Position numbers and translations under genes: made by a program. DNA of 64,000 bases, from the NCBI GenBank assembly GCA_003439945.1, contig QVRM01005404.1:620001-684000 (forward strand). Reading direction: 5' to 3'. Within the stretch, counting starts at the first letter, position 1. Each line of letters opens with the position of its first letter. The stretch is from Dermanyssus gallinae (Eukaryota > Arthropoda > Arachnida > Mesostigmata > Dermanyssidae). The notes beneath the pieces are model-generated. The model saw only the letters and a list, made by a program, of their open reading frames with translations, was not told the DNA's origin and ran no database searches. Positions 54,076 to 64,000 of this stretch are shown piece after piece.

Positions 54076-56090
54076 TGTTTTTATATTTAAGCTCAGACGT
54101 CGTTAGGAGCGAACTGCTTGCGTGGACAAAACGTAGACACTACCGCTTCGGTGACTAAAAGACAGGAAGTAGTACATTTGCTTGAAGTAAAGGCAACAGG
54201 AGGCTATATGTAACCATGACCTGCGTTCATATGCTATGGTCTGTGCGGCATGAGGGCAACCCCCGATTGGGGTCATCCGCAGGGTTTCCTGTACTTGGAG
54301 TTTCGTTTTGATTGAACGAACGCCGAACATCGATCATCATCAGTAGCAGCAGCAGCATTATTATCAGCAGCAACAGTATTATCATGATCATCATCATCGT
54401 CATTAACATCATCTATTGTGATAGCCGATTTGCCTGTCGATTAGTTGGTCGGGCGTGCGGGCGGATGGCTGGAGACGGAGATGGAGATGGGTGTTTGTTC
54501 GACGACGATGGCGGCTGCCGCTGCTGCCAGCAGCTGACTTGCGTGCCTGTCTGCCCGCTTGGCTGGGTGGCTATAGATGCGGTTTGGGTGCTTGCCTCGT
54601 TGCCTCGATGAATTGAATGGCTGACTGGGTGGATGGTGATACCCCGCCCCACGCCGCCCTTCCCGCGTTAACTTAGGGCTTCCATTGGTAGCGGGGGGAG
54701 GGGGGGGGGTGGCCTGTACCGCCTGTGTAGCCTATAGCGGTACGGACGAGGGGTTGATTAAGTCAGCTTGGAGTTAGCTGCTCCACCCGCTGCTGCTGCT
54801 GGATCGGGTGGGACCCCGAACGCGTCTGTGGTCTATTCATCGTTACCGTTATAGCCATAGATACAACCCTATCTATTCCTCTATGGCCAAAGGGAACACG
54901 CACCATTGCGCTTGGACATAAGCCCCTCAGTCGCCTTTTCCCTATTGCCCTTCTATATGGCTTCAAATACCATCTCTATGGGTGGCTTATTATGCATGAT
55001 GTGGCTAACGGCGGTTTCGTAGATATCGGAGTAACCAACATACGAAGGATCCAAGAACATGCTTTGTCTTCTATCTGTGTTAAACATTTAGCTTCAGTGG
55101 ATTCTAAATAAAACATAACATAAATCATCATATACTTATTGGAAGGAAAACTGGAATCGAACTCACTGTTGTTTTAATTCGAACTATGGTAAATCACACG
55201 CTCTAGCTATTTAGCCTGCAATGGTGTCGGTTAGTCCATGTAAAACACAGGGGCCTTTGGAGAGGCCCGGAGTTATTGGGCTGTCACGGCTATAATACGA
55301 CTCAGCTAGAGTTCCTACATTACCTCACTGGGCACGCCAGGGTCTTAGGCCAAGAGGTTCCAGCAATGACACGAGTTTCAGGAAGCAAATGATTTGATGT
55401 CATTTTAGCGGATTTTTCTAACAGTTTGCCGTCGAAAGCAGCTCTATGCTACAGTGCGTATCTATTAATGAGGTCGACCTAGTTTAAAGCTCACCTCATG
55501 GACGTCTGGCAAAATTGCTTATTGTCACCTTGAAAAAGATTAGCAAAAATAAACGACTAGCAATGGGCTAAAATGAAACTCACTACTAGAGCTAATAAAT
55601 TATTAGAAGCAAATAGTGCAAAACTATAGTGCTTAAAATAGAAAGCTTGGTTACGGCTGTAAAAAGCAAGAATTGATTTGCAGGGCAAATCGTCCTAATG
55701 ATGCTGTAGAGCGAGTTCTCACTAATATGTACAAGGATATTATAACAGCTAGGTAGTCGTACCTATATGCACTAAGTATCGGTTGGGTAAGCAACGTTAC
55801 TCTAGCGCTATAGCAATAAATCGGTTGCAGCTGTGCCGTACACGTTGGTCCTCCATATCTACATACTGCGAGGCAACGCGAGGATGTGAGGAATAAAGCT
55901 GGGCGTTGAAATAACACTTTAAGTAAAATTTAAAAGTTGTACTAAGTACTCCATCATTAAGAAAGACAAAGTGCCAAAATATCTCTTAAATTGAAAAATA
56001 CATTTAAGACTATCATCTTTATGAACCGATCAGACCATAGTTTGAATGCCGGAAGCATCTATAAAGAAACGCTTTTAACAGAAATATATA
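52313..56090. other. Non-coding sequence with (TA)n and a GC-rich island
   Basis: A short (TA)n lies at 52313-52329 and a longer one at 54010-54073. At about 54300-54960 there is a GC-rich island with AGCAGCAGCAGCATTATTAT, GATCATCATCATCG and poly-G runs; its overlapping open frames are artefacts. The frames at 52832-53301 and 55651-55917 have no known domain. No gene recognised. Confidence 0.4.
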
Positions 56091-56233
56091 GGTTTTATAA
56101 TTCAATTCAATTCAAAAGCGCCTTTATTGAGCCAAAAGGGTGGGCATATTGTATAATTGCAAGTGTATAGATATTTGTAGAGTGTTATTAATATCATTGT
56201 CGTTGTTATTATGTACATGTTTACACAAAATTT

Positions 56234-59008
56234 TTACATTTTGTTCAATGCGTGCAATTTTCTCGAAATCCTCCAAGGAAAGAAGTTATTAATTCTATCA
56301 TTTGAGGCAACTTGCAAGGCATTAATAGTCATACCACTAGGCAGCGAGTTAGGTTTTACTACAAAGAACTTATCTAACATATCGAGCTTGCGTAAACGAT
56401 TATACATCCTCGTGTCGGCTTGATCAAACATATCAGAAATTGATTTGAGTTCTATATTTGCACGAGGTATATTACAGCGCTTGCTCACTCTCTTTATAAA
56501 ACGTGATTGTACGCGCTCAATGGCCTCAAGATGTTTGTTAAGGAAGGGACGCCAAACCTCACAACAATAAAGGAATTTGGGAAGTACAAGACTACTGAAC
56601 AAATGCAGGTAGAACTCCGGTTTCTTTACGACAAAACAACGAAATACCGTATTCATCACCGCATTAGCCGACTTGATTGTTTGTGTTATATGTAAATCAA
56701 AATCGAGGCTTGGGGTAACCATTACGCCGAGATCACGTATGGACAAGGTATATGGTATATCCTGATTGTCAAGTTTATAAGCAAAACACTGTTTCTTGGA
56801 GCTAAGTATTGCGCACTTGGGTATGGATATCATCATATCATTTTCAGCACACCAACGAGAGACAGCATCTATGGCTAGTTGTAGTGTTTGTTTTCCCTCT
56901 AGCGTGTCAGTGGGACAGTACAGCTTCAGATCATCAGCATAAAGCTTGTATGTCACTCCTTGGGGTAGTACGGTTCCAATATCAAGAATAAATAAATTGA
57001 ATAACAATGGACCTATGCAAGAGCCTTGCGGAACACCAGACGGACAATGTATAAAGTCACTATACGAGTTGTTTACCCTAACGCAGAATTTACGATCACT
57101 CAGATAGCTTCTAATCCAGGATACGGTACGATTGTCAATCCCTAGAACAGACAACTTTTTAACAAGGGTATGGTGGTGTACTCGATCAAATGCTTTAGAA
57201 TAATCAAAGTAGACACAGTCAACTCTTTCACCCCTGTTTTTATAGAGTGCCCAATCGTGAACAGTCTCGAGTAGCTGCGTCGAGGTTGATTTGCCCCTTG
57301 TGAATCCGTGTTGATTATGGTCCAAAAGGTTATTGAGACTCAAGAAACGATTAATGTGGTCAACAAGGATCTTCTCGAAAATCAAGCAGGCGACGACTTC
57401 CTGGGCAACAGGGCGGTAGTTATCAACATCAGACAAAGAATTATTTTTATGAACTGGAGTAACCACCGAGAGACGAAAGGGTTGAGGGACCACACCTTCT
57501 TCATAAGATCTTTGGAAAATCAATCGCAGAGGCTGTGCTAGATCTATGGCTAACATTTTGTAGAACAATGGTGGTATTGAGTCAGGTGTGATACTACATT
57601 TGGACTTGAGCTCTTTAATTTTATTAACTATTTGTTTATCATCTACACAAATGGGGGGGCTGAGAAGGGTGTTGGGAGGTGGATGAATCGAAGGGGAAGA
57701 CGAGACCTGATGAGAAACAAAAACTGAGGCAAAGAAGTTTTTGAAAATATCGGCCTTAGCCTCATCATTGGTGATGAGCTCCCCGTTCAACTTGATAGCC
57801 CCTATGCATTGCTTGCCCTTTATTCTCTTGTTTGCATAACGAAAAAACTCTTTAGTATTTCGAAAAGACAACGCGGATTCATCGAGTATACGGAGTCTAA
57901 GCGTAGCTCTCTTCAGCTTAGAATGTAAGTTAGGGCACGAGTCAGTTTCAATTAAACTCTTGAGTCTCTCAACATACTCCCTGAGTTTATGATGACTCCT
58001 AATATTCGTACGCTTAGGGACGAAGGACTCAATGAGAAAATGCATGTACCCGATATATTTATTGTACATGGCATCAACATTATGACAGTCACTAAAGAAT
58101 CGGCACCACGAGACAAGTGACAGATTTTGTGATATTTGCTCATAATTCCCCCTATAAAAGTCAAACCCGCCTCCGGGTACATCCTGACACTGACGTTCTA
58201 TCAACACTTGGAACGAGAGAGCCATGTGGTCTGTTTTTATGGGCGGTGAGGTGACGTGGAGGTCACCAATAATAGCGGGATCAGTTGTTAATAATAAGTC
58301 AAGCACCGATCCATGTTCACTTCCATTGGGTGTGCGAGTATTTTCGGTCACCAGCTGGGTTAGGCCATTGTTCAAGCACGAATTTACAAAAAGCGAGTCC
58401 ACAGAAAGGCTGCTTGAGATCGTTGCCGTATTCCATTGAATATGTGGAAGGTTAAAATCTCCACAGATTATAATAGGTCGATCATCAACAAGAGCCTCAA
58501 ATAGTTTATCTACGTCAACTATTTGATCACGTTTCACACCACCGTCGGCATTAGTGATATAACAGCATACAAACCGGATTGTGTTATATCCCAATAGCAC
58601 ATCGACAGAGACCGCTTCTACAGCAGAGAGACAATCAACCACAGAACAGCTCAGTGACTTTTTCACAAGAATAATAACACCACCACCTCGACTTTCGCGA
58701 TCTTTTCTAAATACAGAGTATCGATCATTGAGAGAAAGCTCACGGTCCTTTACGATGTCGGTAAGCCATGTTTCGGATATGAATATGATGTCGACATCAT
58801 TTAATAAAGTGTAGGCCGTGAGTGAATCACATGCACCGTGTTTAGCGAGTGAGCGCGCGTTAAAATATACACAGTTTAATCTAGTCGGGGATGTTGATGT
58901 TTCTATGGAGATCGTTGGTTGTTGTTGTTTGTCGTCAGACGGGTTAGACGGTGTCGCCGGGGCGTCTGCTAGAGAGTCAGTGGAGACATCTAGCGAAACC
59001 TGTCGCAT
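56234..59008 (-). CDS. LINE ORF2: APE endonuclease and reverse transcriptase, family C (924 aa)
   Basis: The APE domain runs from YFNARSL (Asn motif, residue about 50) through FISETWL (Glu), SRGGGVIILV and IICGDFNLPHIQW (Asp/Asn, residue about 182) to KTDHMALSF (Asp-His, about 262), all canonical. The RT follows: NYRPVAQEVVACLIFEKILV, DHNQHGFTRGKSTSTQLLE, YFDYSKAFDRVHHHTL (A), SGVPQGSCIGPLLFNLF (B), YKLYADDLKLY (C, YADD at 56930-56941, residue about 690) and LVLPKFLYCCEVWRPF (thumb). Length and order are typical of CR1-clade ORF2. The ATG at 59008 lies 19 bases before the ORF1 stop. No stop or frameshift seen. Confidence 0.93.
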   Translation of the reverse strand: MRQVSLDVSTDSLADAPATPSNPSDDKQQQPTISIETSTSPTRLNCVYFNARSLAKHGACDSLTAYTLLNDVDIIFISETWLTDIVKDRELSLNDRYSVFRKDRESRGGGVIILVKKSLSCSVVDCLSAVEAVSVDVLLGYNTIRFVCCYITNADGGVKRDQIVDVDKLFEALVDDRPIIICGDFNLPHIQWNTATISSSLSVDSLFVNSCLNNGLTQLVTENTRTPNGSEHGSVLDLLLTTDPAIIGDLHVTSPPIKTDHMALSFQVLIERQCQDVPGGGFDFYRGNYEQISQNLSLVSWCRFFSDCHNVDAMYNKYIGYMHFLIESFVPKRTNIRSHHKLREYVERLKSLIETDSCPNLHSKLKRATLRLRILDESALSFRNTKEFFRYANKRIKGKQCIGAIKLNGELITNDEAKADIFKNFFASVFVSHQVSSSPSIHPPPNTLLSPPICVDDKQIVNKIKELKSKCSITPDSIPPLFYKMLAIDLAQPLRLIFQRSYEEGVVPQPFRLSVVTPVHKNNSLSDVDNYRPVAQEVVACLIFEKILVDHINRFLSLNNLLDHNQHGFTRGKSTSTQLLETVHDWALYKNRGERVDCVYFDYSKAFDRVHHHTLVKKLSVLGIDNRTVSWIRSYLSDRKFCVRVNNSYSDFIHCPSGVPQGSCIGPLLFNLFILDIGTVLPQGVTYKLYADDLKLYCPTDTLEGKQTLQLAIDAVSRWCAENDMMISIPKCAILSSKKQCFAYKLDNQDIPYTLSIRDLGVMVTPSLDFDLHITQTIKSANAVMNTVFRCFVVKKPEFYLHLFSSLVLPKFLYCCEVWRPFLNKHLEAIERVQSRFIKRVSKRCNIPRANIELKSISDMFDQADTRMYNRLRKLDMLDKFFVVKPNSLPSGMTINALQVASNDRINNFFPWRISRKLHALNKM

Positions 59009-60537
59009 ACGAACGGAGGCGGGTTGTCCCAGACAGGCGGAGAGGGGGGACGTGCAACGTTCACCATTGTCAACAGATGATCCTTCTTTTTGCTTCGCTT
59101 GAGAGATGTTACAAAAGGAGGCGAGAGACGATACCCACTGTTATGCTCAGCGCTGCGTCTGGGTCGGCGGTGATACGTTGCAGTGTGATATGAGTAGTTG
59201 CTCTTGCTTTCATTCTGACACGTCTTGCGTCGTGGATTGTATATATGAGGCGTCTTGTCGAGGAATCTGCAGATCTCAGTGGCGATTAGGTGAGATCCAC
59301 GTAATAGTCCTCGATTATTGTAGTGCAAACCGTCTGCTCTGAAACCATCGGAAGGTATATCGAGAGAAATAAAATTGTGGTTTCGACTAACGAGCAGTTT
59401 TTCAATCGCAGAGTTGCAGTACGTCACTGTCTGAGCTATGCTCGTTCGGTTGCAGAGCCCATGCACAGCTGGTATGGAGCAGAAACTGATAACTGCATTT
59501 CTTTCCTCACAATACGATGCAAACTCCTCCAGTTGAGCACACAATTTATCCGATACTACATCTAAGTCGTTTGAGTTGAGAACATTAATCAATCCACCGT
59601 GCAGTATCACTGAGAATGACATATCAGGTGCTATATTCATGTAATCTTTCACCTTGGTTAGACACATCTGAAGCGTATCACCACCCGCGGCACTAATGAT
59701 CACTTCTTCAGGCCTTCTGACCAATCGCTTTAATTCGCGGCACATGTTCCGAAGATTTGAGTCACCAACCACTAATGCACATTTGTCGGCGGAATCAGCA
59801 GAGTATTCCAATGTATGCGCAATATGAGTGTTTGGCATACACCGGTTGTTTGGTTGTTGTTTCGTAGTATGCTGTTGTCGTTGTTGTTGCTGCCGTCGCA
59901 GCTGTAGTTTTTGCTGCTGTCGCTGTTGCTGTTGCTGCTGCCGCTGTTGCCGCCGCTGTTGTTGTTGCCGTTGTTGTTGAAATGGCGCAACTGGTTGGCT
60001 TATGAGGCTGTCGCTTACACTTTTCACAGCTGATGTTTGGCTATCGGATATAGTGATTGTAGATTGAATTGTTGTGGGAGGAGGGATATGAGCAAGGTTC
60101 TGTCGATCAATAGAAAGGGAGGATAAGGTATCAAAAATATGTGCAAATTTTTCATCATGAAGCAGCTCGCTGCGCTGTAGTTCATCCTTGAGCTTAGTCA
60201 CGACAATATTTATCTCCGCTAATGTGACCTTAATCTCACTACAATGAAGAGCACAATCACCAGAGCTGGCATGTTCACGACGATTTTCGATGTTGATTTC
60301 CATTTCAATCTCTCGTACACACCTTTTGCAGACAAAGTCCTCTATCGTATAACGTAAAGCCTGCAGTTGGTCTATAACCACTGTATAGACCTTAATTGCA
60401 GGGTTTACGTTAAAGTCATCACAACTCATTTGCACGCATTCTTGTGATCTAATACATGACAATAAATTTAATGCATGTGCTTTATCTAGAATGTGTTTAT
60501 ACGCCGTACGTTTATGTCTATTAGCATTTTTTTTCAC
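58990..60537 (-). CDS. LINE ORF1: poly-Gln linker and SGNH esterase domain, family C (515 codons)
   Basis: The frame starts after a TAG at about 60549. The first codon of the open frame used here is GTG, and the first in-frame ATG is codon 37, so the start is unsettled. The N-terminal 100 residues have paired cysteines (C28, C34, C39, C70, C73, C95, C99), possibly a zinc-binding fold, then a helical segment to 145. Residues 187-229 are almost all Gln and Arg. Residues 250-430 form an SGNH hydrolase with GDSN (258-261), AAGGD, HGGLIN and DGLHYN (His 405), so Ser, Asn and His of the catalytic set are kept. Esterase ORF1 proteins are known in CR1-type LINEs. Its substrate is not established. Confidence 0.85.
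   Translation of the reverse strand: MKKNANRHKRTAYKHILDKAHALNLLSCIRSQECVQMSCDDFNVNPAIKVYTVVIDQLQALRYTIEDFVCKRCVREIEMEINIENRREHASSGDCALHCSEIKVTLAEINIVVTKLKDELQRSELLHDEKFAHIFDTLSSLSIDRQNLAHIPPPTTIQSTITISDSQTSAVKSVSDSLISQPVAPFQQQRQQQQRRQQRQQQQQQRQQQKLQLRRQQQQRQQHTTKQQPNNRCMPNTHIAHTLEYSADSADKCALVVGDSNLRNMCRELKRLVRRPEEVIISAAGGDTLQMCLTKVKDYMNIAPDMSFSVILHGGLINVLNSNDLDVVSDKLCAQLEEFASYCEERNAVISFCSIPAVHGLCNRTSIAQTVTYCNSAIEKLLVSRNHNFISLDIPSDGFRADGLHYNNRGLLRGSHLIATEICRFLDKTPHIYNPRRKTCQNESKSNYSYHTATYHRRPRRSAEHNSGYRLSPPFVTSLKRSKKKDHLLTMVNVARPPSPPVWDNPPPFVCDRFR
59851..59979 (-). repeat. CAG/CGG-type repeat coding poly-Gln/Arg in ORF1
   Basis: A roughly 130-bp stretch of CAA, CAG and CGA/CGG codons encodes some 43 residues of Gln and Arg between the N-terminal and SGNH domains of ORF1. 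The codons are mixed and the frame is kept, so it is likely a flexible linker rather than a fresh expansion. Confidence 0.85.
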
Positions 60538-60600
60538 ATACTCTTTCTATCGATTATAGTATCTCTGCTGGGTAGAAAGTTTTATTTGCTCTATCGTTGG

Positions 60601-61170
60601 CCGGTCAAACAAACCGCCCTTCTCGCCTAGTATTATTTTCGTCGTTGCAGGCGGCAGAGGCAAGAAAATAAAGTTTACTCGAATCGGCAAGAAAGGGGCC
60701 AGGACCAAGAAAAGGAACCTGTATTATGAGAAAATAATATGATTACCGTTTGGTACAGCTACAACATCTTCAGCTTTGACGTCGTTTCTACTACAAACTG
60801 TTTACACAGCCGACGCGCAATGATGCTTCGGGTTTCGCTCTCAAATACCTTCCGACCCATTCCTTAGCACAAACGGTCGACCCAGTATCGAAGCGCTTGG
60901 AGCATCCTATGGGTTGACACAGCCTCGCGAGCGCTCACACCAAATACAGCGATTTATGCAAATTCAGCTTTGCCATTTTTCCATATGTGTGTATAGGCTT
61001 TGCTAGTACGCTTCATGTTAATATAGCCTTTTAACCTTAGACGCAAGCTGTCTCTTATGGTCCAATACCAAACCAGTTGATATTAGCTCGACATTTTTCT
61101 TCAATATAAGTTGATGTCTAAAATTTAATTGTGCGATGATGTTATATTACAGAAACTAAAATAAATTTCC
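60601..61170. other. Boundary between two LINEs
   Basis: Possibly the 5' leader of family C up to about 60730, then unassigned sequence to the 3' end of family A copy 2 at 61174. No gene recognised. Confidence 0.4.
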
Positions 61171-61229
61171 ATTATGTTTATTTTACTCAAATTGAGTACA
61201 ATATACAGTTCATAGAGCTTCTTCATAAT

Positions 61230-63644
61230 GTGCAATCTTTTTTTTGCTCCAGGGTTGCGTATTTACTGCATGGTGTTTGGCACACCTCTGCAGACAGAAC
61301 CGGCAGGTGCACAACTCATATTCTTCGTGAAAGGCGGCGTTTGAACATACCAGGTAGTAGTAACCATGCGCTATGTACCTGGTGTATACGTGGCGACTGT
61401 GACATGCAGAACCAGATCAAAGGTGTAAGGCATTGAAAAAGTCCAAACTCCCGACCTCTTGTCTGGCCTGTTTGACTTTTGCGTCCAACTTTGAAATAGA
61501 ACATTCGTGGGATAGTGTACGCGGCATCTTTAGCCTTAGTCGAATTAGTTCCGTTGCTGGTGGACAGTTTGACATAAGATACACAAAGCGGCTTCTTGCC
61601 CGGATAGACAATCAATACACCCACTTATATATAATAAGAAACACCTCTCAAGCTAGTTAAGATTCGCCAGCGTGAGGTGGTGCCTCGCCCTGTTAAGACC
61701 ACACATCAACCCGGAAACAATAAGCATGAAGAGCCTTACTGCTGAGAAAACGGACTGTCTTCGGACATTGCCTACTTCCCCATAAAGAGAGAGAAGTACC
61801 TTCCGTACTGTTTGCAGCCAGTCAATCTCCACGCCTGAATTTCATGGCCTTGATCTCCTTGGTGTTTATCTCAAGTCCCTTCGAGGCAAAGAATGCCTCT
61901 ACCGTAGAGGAAATGCGCTTGATGGCACCTAGATCGCGATAGGCAACCGCGATATCATCTGCACACATTACCACCACGGCATTTTGGTACTCCTGTTGGA
62001 CGTAACCGACAAGGTCAGCAAGGAGAAGGGTAAACGAGACGCGGCTTAGCGGATCTCCTTGCGGGGTGCCACATTTTGTTTAATTCCATTCAGGAGAGAA
62101 CGACCCATTCCCGTTTGTCAGAATGTTTTAACCAGTAGATGACGAAGGGCTTTGTCAAAGGCTTTGACGCAGTCATTAAATATTACATATAAATGACCTT
62201 TGGGGTTGTGCCACAGCTCGTTCGATACTGATTGGAGAATGTGGATTGCATCGCGGGTGCCTCGGCCTATTCTTAGGCCGAATTGCCCCGGTAGAAGGGC
62301 CCCTTCAGCCACGTGCTCAGTCCGCCGAATAACTAACTTGCAGAAAATCTTCTTCAGAGTGTCCGCCCACTCTTCACGGAAATCAAATAGAGTTTCCGCT
62401 AAGAAAGGGAGTGACTAGATCCAATACTCATATTAGACATGATCAGGCCCTGAGCTCTTTCTATTCGGGAGTGACCGGGAGACTTGGCATACCTCCCGAA
62501 CAGCCGATTCATGATGTGCTGCTCCAGTATAAGCGTATGCTGTACAATTAGGGGAGACCGCTGCAACGTCGCGATTGAATAAGAGACTCGTTAGGTGGCT
62601 TTCTATCTGTCCGTTACTGAGCGGGTTGGCCGCCCTGCGAGGTCGCACGATATAAGCTGAAGGCTCTCGTTCTGCTCTTTCGAGCAGGCGTCATTTCTTC
62701 CGCCCCGTGTCTTCCCTTTCGTGACCATACCAGAGTCTGATGTAGGCCTTTCTAAGCTCAAAATTGTTTCGCCTGGCTTGCAGTGATGGTGGTGCTCTTG
62801 CTGGGCGAAGGAGCCCGAGCACTTCACTGTGGTCGCGGTAGCAGGCTTGTGAAAAACACAGACGTGATCTCTTCTGCCATAACCTTTCCACTTCACTGCA
62901 CTTTCTTCACTGCATCGTTCTCTCCAACAGGTCACAAGTGGTATCGATGTCAGAAGTTACCTCATGACCGTTAGCGGCCAACACTGGTTGGTGTTTTCTG
63001 GCTGCCTCATCGAGAACATCGAAGCTTTTTAATTCACGGCTGACAAGGTTTTGAAAGAACAGACCAATGGTACTGCTTAGGTTGTGACATAAATATGTAT
63101 AATCTTCACTCGCATTCGAACATCTCAGACAAATATTTTTCATCAACTGAAGCAACACCTCGCTTTTATCATCGTTGGCCCCACAATCCGTACTGGCATT
63201 GAAATCACCGCTGACCATAGTTGGCATTGTCAAGCTTAACCCTGAAAGTCCATAACTTGCCGTCTCAGCAAGCTCCGCGGAATCGAATGTGGGTGGAGAA
63301 CAGAATACAGCGACGTTTACCCTCCCAGCGGAGAGCACCACGCAGTATTCATCATTCGTGACGCATTGCATTGATGATAGGCGTTTATGTAGGTAGATAG
63401 GTAACCAACCCACAGGTCTTCCCTGATCTCCCGCAGGTAAGACAGCCAGGTAAAACCTTCGCATATCATTGATATGAAGTTTGGCCCGCTGAAATATCTC
63501 TGTAAGGAGTGCACTGTCAACCAACTTAAACATGTCATGACGTGCAAAATCCATTGCCCCCCTGAACTCCCTCACAATTTCTGAGGAGCAGTCTTCGCCC
63601 CTGAACTCCCTCACAATTTCTGAGTCGCTTGCAGAACGGGTCAA
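61230..63644 (-). pseudogene. LINE ORF2 remnant, family A copy 2
   Basis: The frame after the ORF1 TGA (63647-63645) is open to 62907. The APE Asn motif is lost in a 39-bp duplicated segment (SEIVREFRG twice), but VSGDFNASTDCGANDD and AARKHQPVLA remain. Frameshifts then break the chain (62907-62118). The region between RT motif A (YVIFNDCVKAFDKAL near 62160) and the C-terminus is cut by a deletion near 62090. The catalytic box is CADD (61954-61965). At the C-terminus RARSRFVYLMSNCPPATE has a sense codon where copy 1 has TAG, and CTCRFCLQRCAKHHA precedes a frameshift that removes the last Cys. Confidence 0.85.
63558..63624. repeat. Tandem duplication at the ORF2 start of family A copy 2
   Basis: CCCTGAACTCCCTCACAATT plus the next bases occurs at about 63559 and again at 63598, an offset of 39 bases (13 codons), so the frame is kept. 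Confidence 0.85.
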
Positions 63645-64000
63645 TCACTTACGGGGACTTGGACCACCAGGCGCAATAAAACTCCTCAACCATTCTCTCG
63701 TAGGAAACGTTTCCAACCAAGCGACAAAACAGGCTTCCTTTTGGCCAGAATTAATTTCTGCAACAGTTTGCGTAATCTTCGTTACGCAGCACAGAACACA
63801 GCATCACCTCTATGTGCATGTAGCTTCCAGTCCTTGCCAGTTGGCCACGCTTGCAGCCCAACCACCGACGTCTTCTGCGTCAATCGCGGCGCTTTCAAGG
63901 CGCAGATCTTCCCATCCGCATTCGATGTTTTGTTTTGTTATCTCGTCGTTTCCGAACCACAACGAAGCCATCGTCGTCTGCCTTCTCTTCCTGTTGGGGG
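63645..64000 (-). pseudogene. LINE ORF1 C-terminus, family A copy 2 (cut by window end)
   Basis: Reads PQQEEKADDDGF at the window end, then the RRM-like C-terminal block in several frames, including NVSYERMVEE. It ends at a TGA (63647-63645) in the context CGT-AAG-TGA-TTG-ACC, which aligns with copy 1 CGT-GAG-TGA-CTG-ACC. Deletions of one to two bases break the frame before the stop. Confidence 0.75.

Larger units (their letters stand above)
56098..60600 (-). mobile_element. CR1-type LINE with two open reading frames, family C
   Basis: This minus-strand element encodes ORF1 (58990-60537) and ORF2 (56234-59008), overlapping by 19 bases in different frames. Its 3' end has CTCAATAAAGGCGCTTTTGA and a short TTGAA/TTGAA tail at 56098-56110, the kind of short-repeat terminus typical of CR1-group LINEs rather than poly(A). 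The 5' end is uncertain and may extend to about 60730. All catalytic motifs I can check are present, so this is the best candidate in the window for a recently active or intact copy. Confidence 0.88.
61174..64000 (-). mobile_element. APE-type LINE, family A copy 2, runs off the window
   Basis: The 3' end ACTCAATTTGAGTAAAATAA is the same as in copy 1 at 48363. ORF2 remnants occupy 61230-63644 and the C-terminal part of ORF1 63645-64000. It has several deletions relative to copy 1 and a Cys in the RT catalytic box. The 5' end lies beyond the window. Differences from copy 1 are spread along the element, so the two are separate insertions. Confidence 0.87.

Noticed and set aside
55150..55240. tRNA-like gene on the minus strand (GAGTTCGATTCCAG near 55160)
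   Set aside because: The B-box-like motif is present, but the T-arm stem does not pair and no acceptor stem can be formed. At most a very old SINE fragment.
1..64000. CRISPR array, bacterial operon or prophage
   Set aside because: No spaced repeats, no ribosome-binding sites and no compact gene layout. The window is eukaryotic.

Overview
This is animal nuclear DNA, most likely from an arthropod-like invertebrate. The signs are long AT-rich non-coding stretches, many (TA)n microsatellites, and APE-type LINEs, R1-type LINE fragments, mariner and Tc1/mariner-superfamily transposons at all stages of decay. The species cannot be named from the sequence. I find no host protein-coding gene I can support with confidence. 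Almost everything recognisable is transposable-element sequence.

Region by region: 0.75-0.81 kb is a CR1-type 3' end. 2.4-3.3 kb is a decayed ORF2 of a PHD-finger LINE (copy 3 of family A). 6.1-6.2 kb is the 3' tip of an R2-like LINE. 7.3-8.3 kb is a decayed DD41D transposase. 9.4-10.8 kb holds a reverse transcriptase (RT) remnant and an unassigned reading frame, and 11.0-11.5 kb holds another unassigned frame. 13.1-16.1 kb is a DD41D transposon with long inverted arms; its transposase is split by a nested R2-like LINE flanked by the 7-bp duplication TCTAAAC. 18.8-23.3 kb is a nearly complete plus-strand LINE (family B), with a PHD + SGNH ORF1 and an APE-RT ORF2 in the same frame, separated by one UAA. 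24-30 kb is non-coding with a (TTA)30 array. 30.4-30.8 kb is a Tc1-like remnant. 31.0-32.3 kb is a complete-length but dead mariner in a (TA)n tract. 36.9-37.2, 40.7-41.4 and 41.7-42.1 kb are R1-clade RT fragments. 43.3-44.2 kb is a CR1 fragment. 45.1-45.3 kb is a possible tRNA-derived SINE. 48.4-52.3 kb is a near full-length dead family A element (minus strand). 56.1-60.6 kb is a CR1-type LINE with both reading frames open (family C, minus strand). 61.2-64.0 kb is a second family A copy that runs off the window.

How the parts work together: in each LINE, ORF1 supplies the RNA-binding or accessory protein (PHD finger, SGNH esterase-like fold, coiled coil). ORF2 supplies the APE endonuclease and reverse transcriptase for target-primed integration. 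Family C looks most able to move. Family B has one frameshift, near its C-terminus. The rest are dead. GC-rich, trinucleotide-rich islands at about 28.9-29.6, 32.8-33.2, 38.2-39.4, 45.6-46.4, 47.1-47.7 and 54.3-55.0 kb are the best places to look for host promoters or exons.

The most unusual signal is the arrangement in families A and B, where ORF1 and ORF2 share one frame interrupted by a single stop codon. It comes with a PHD-finger ORF1, a catalytically altered SGNH domain (B), a non-canonical APE final motif, and a conserved C-terminal Cys/His knuckle.
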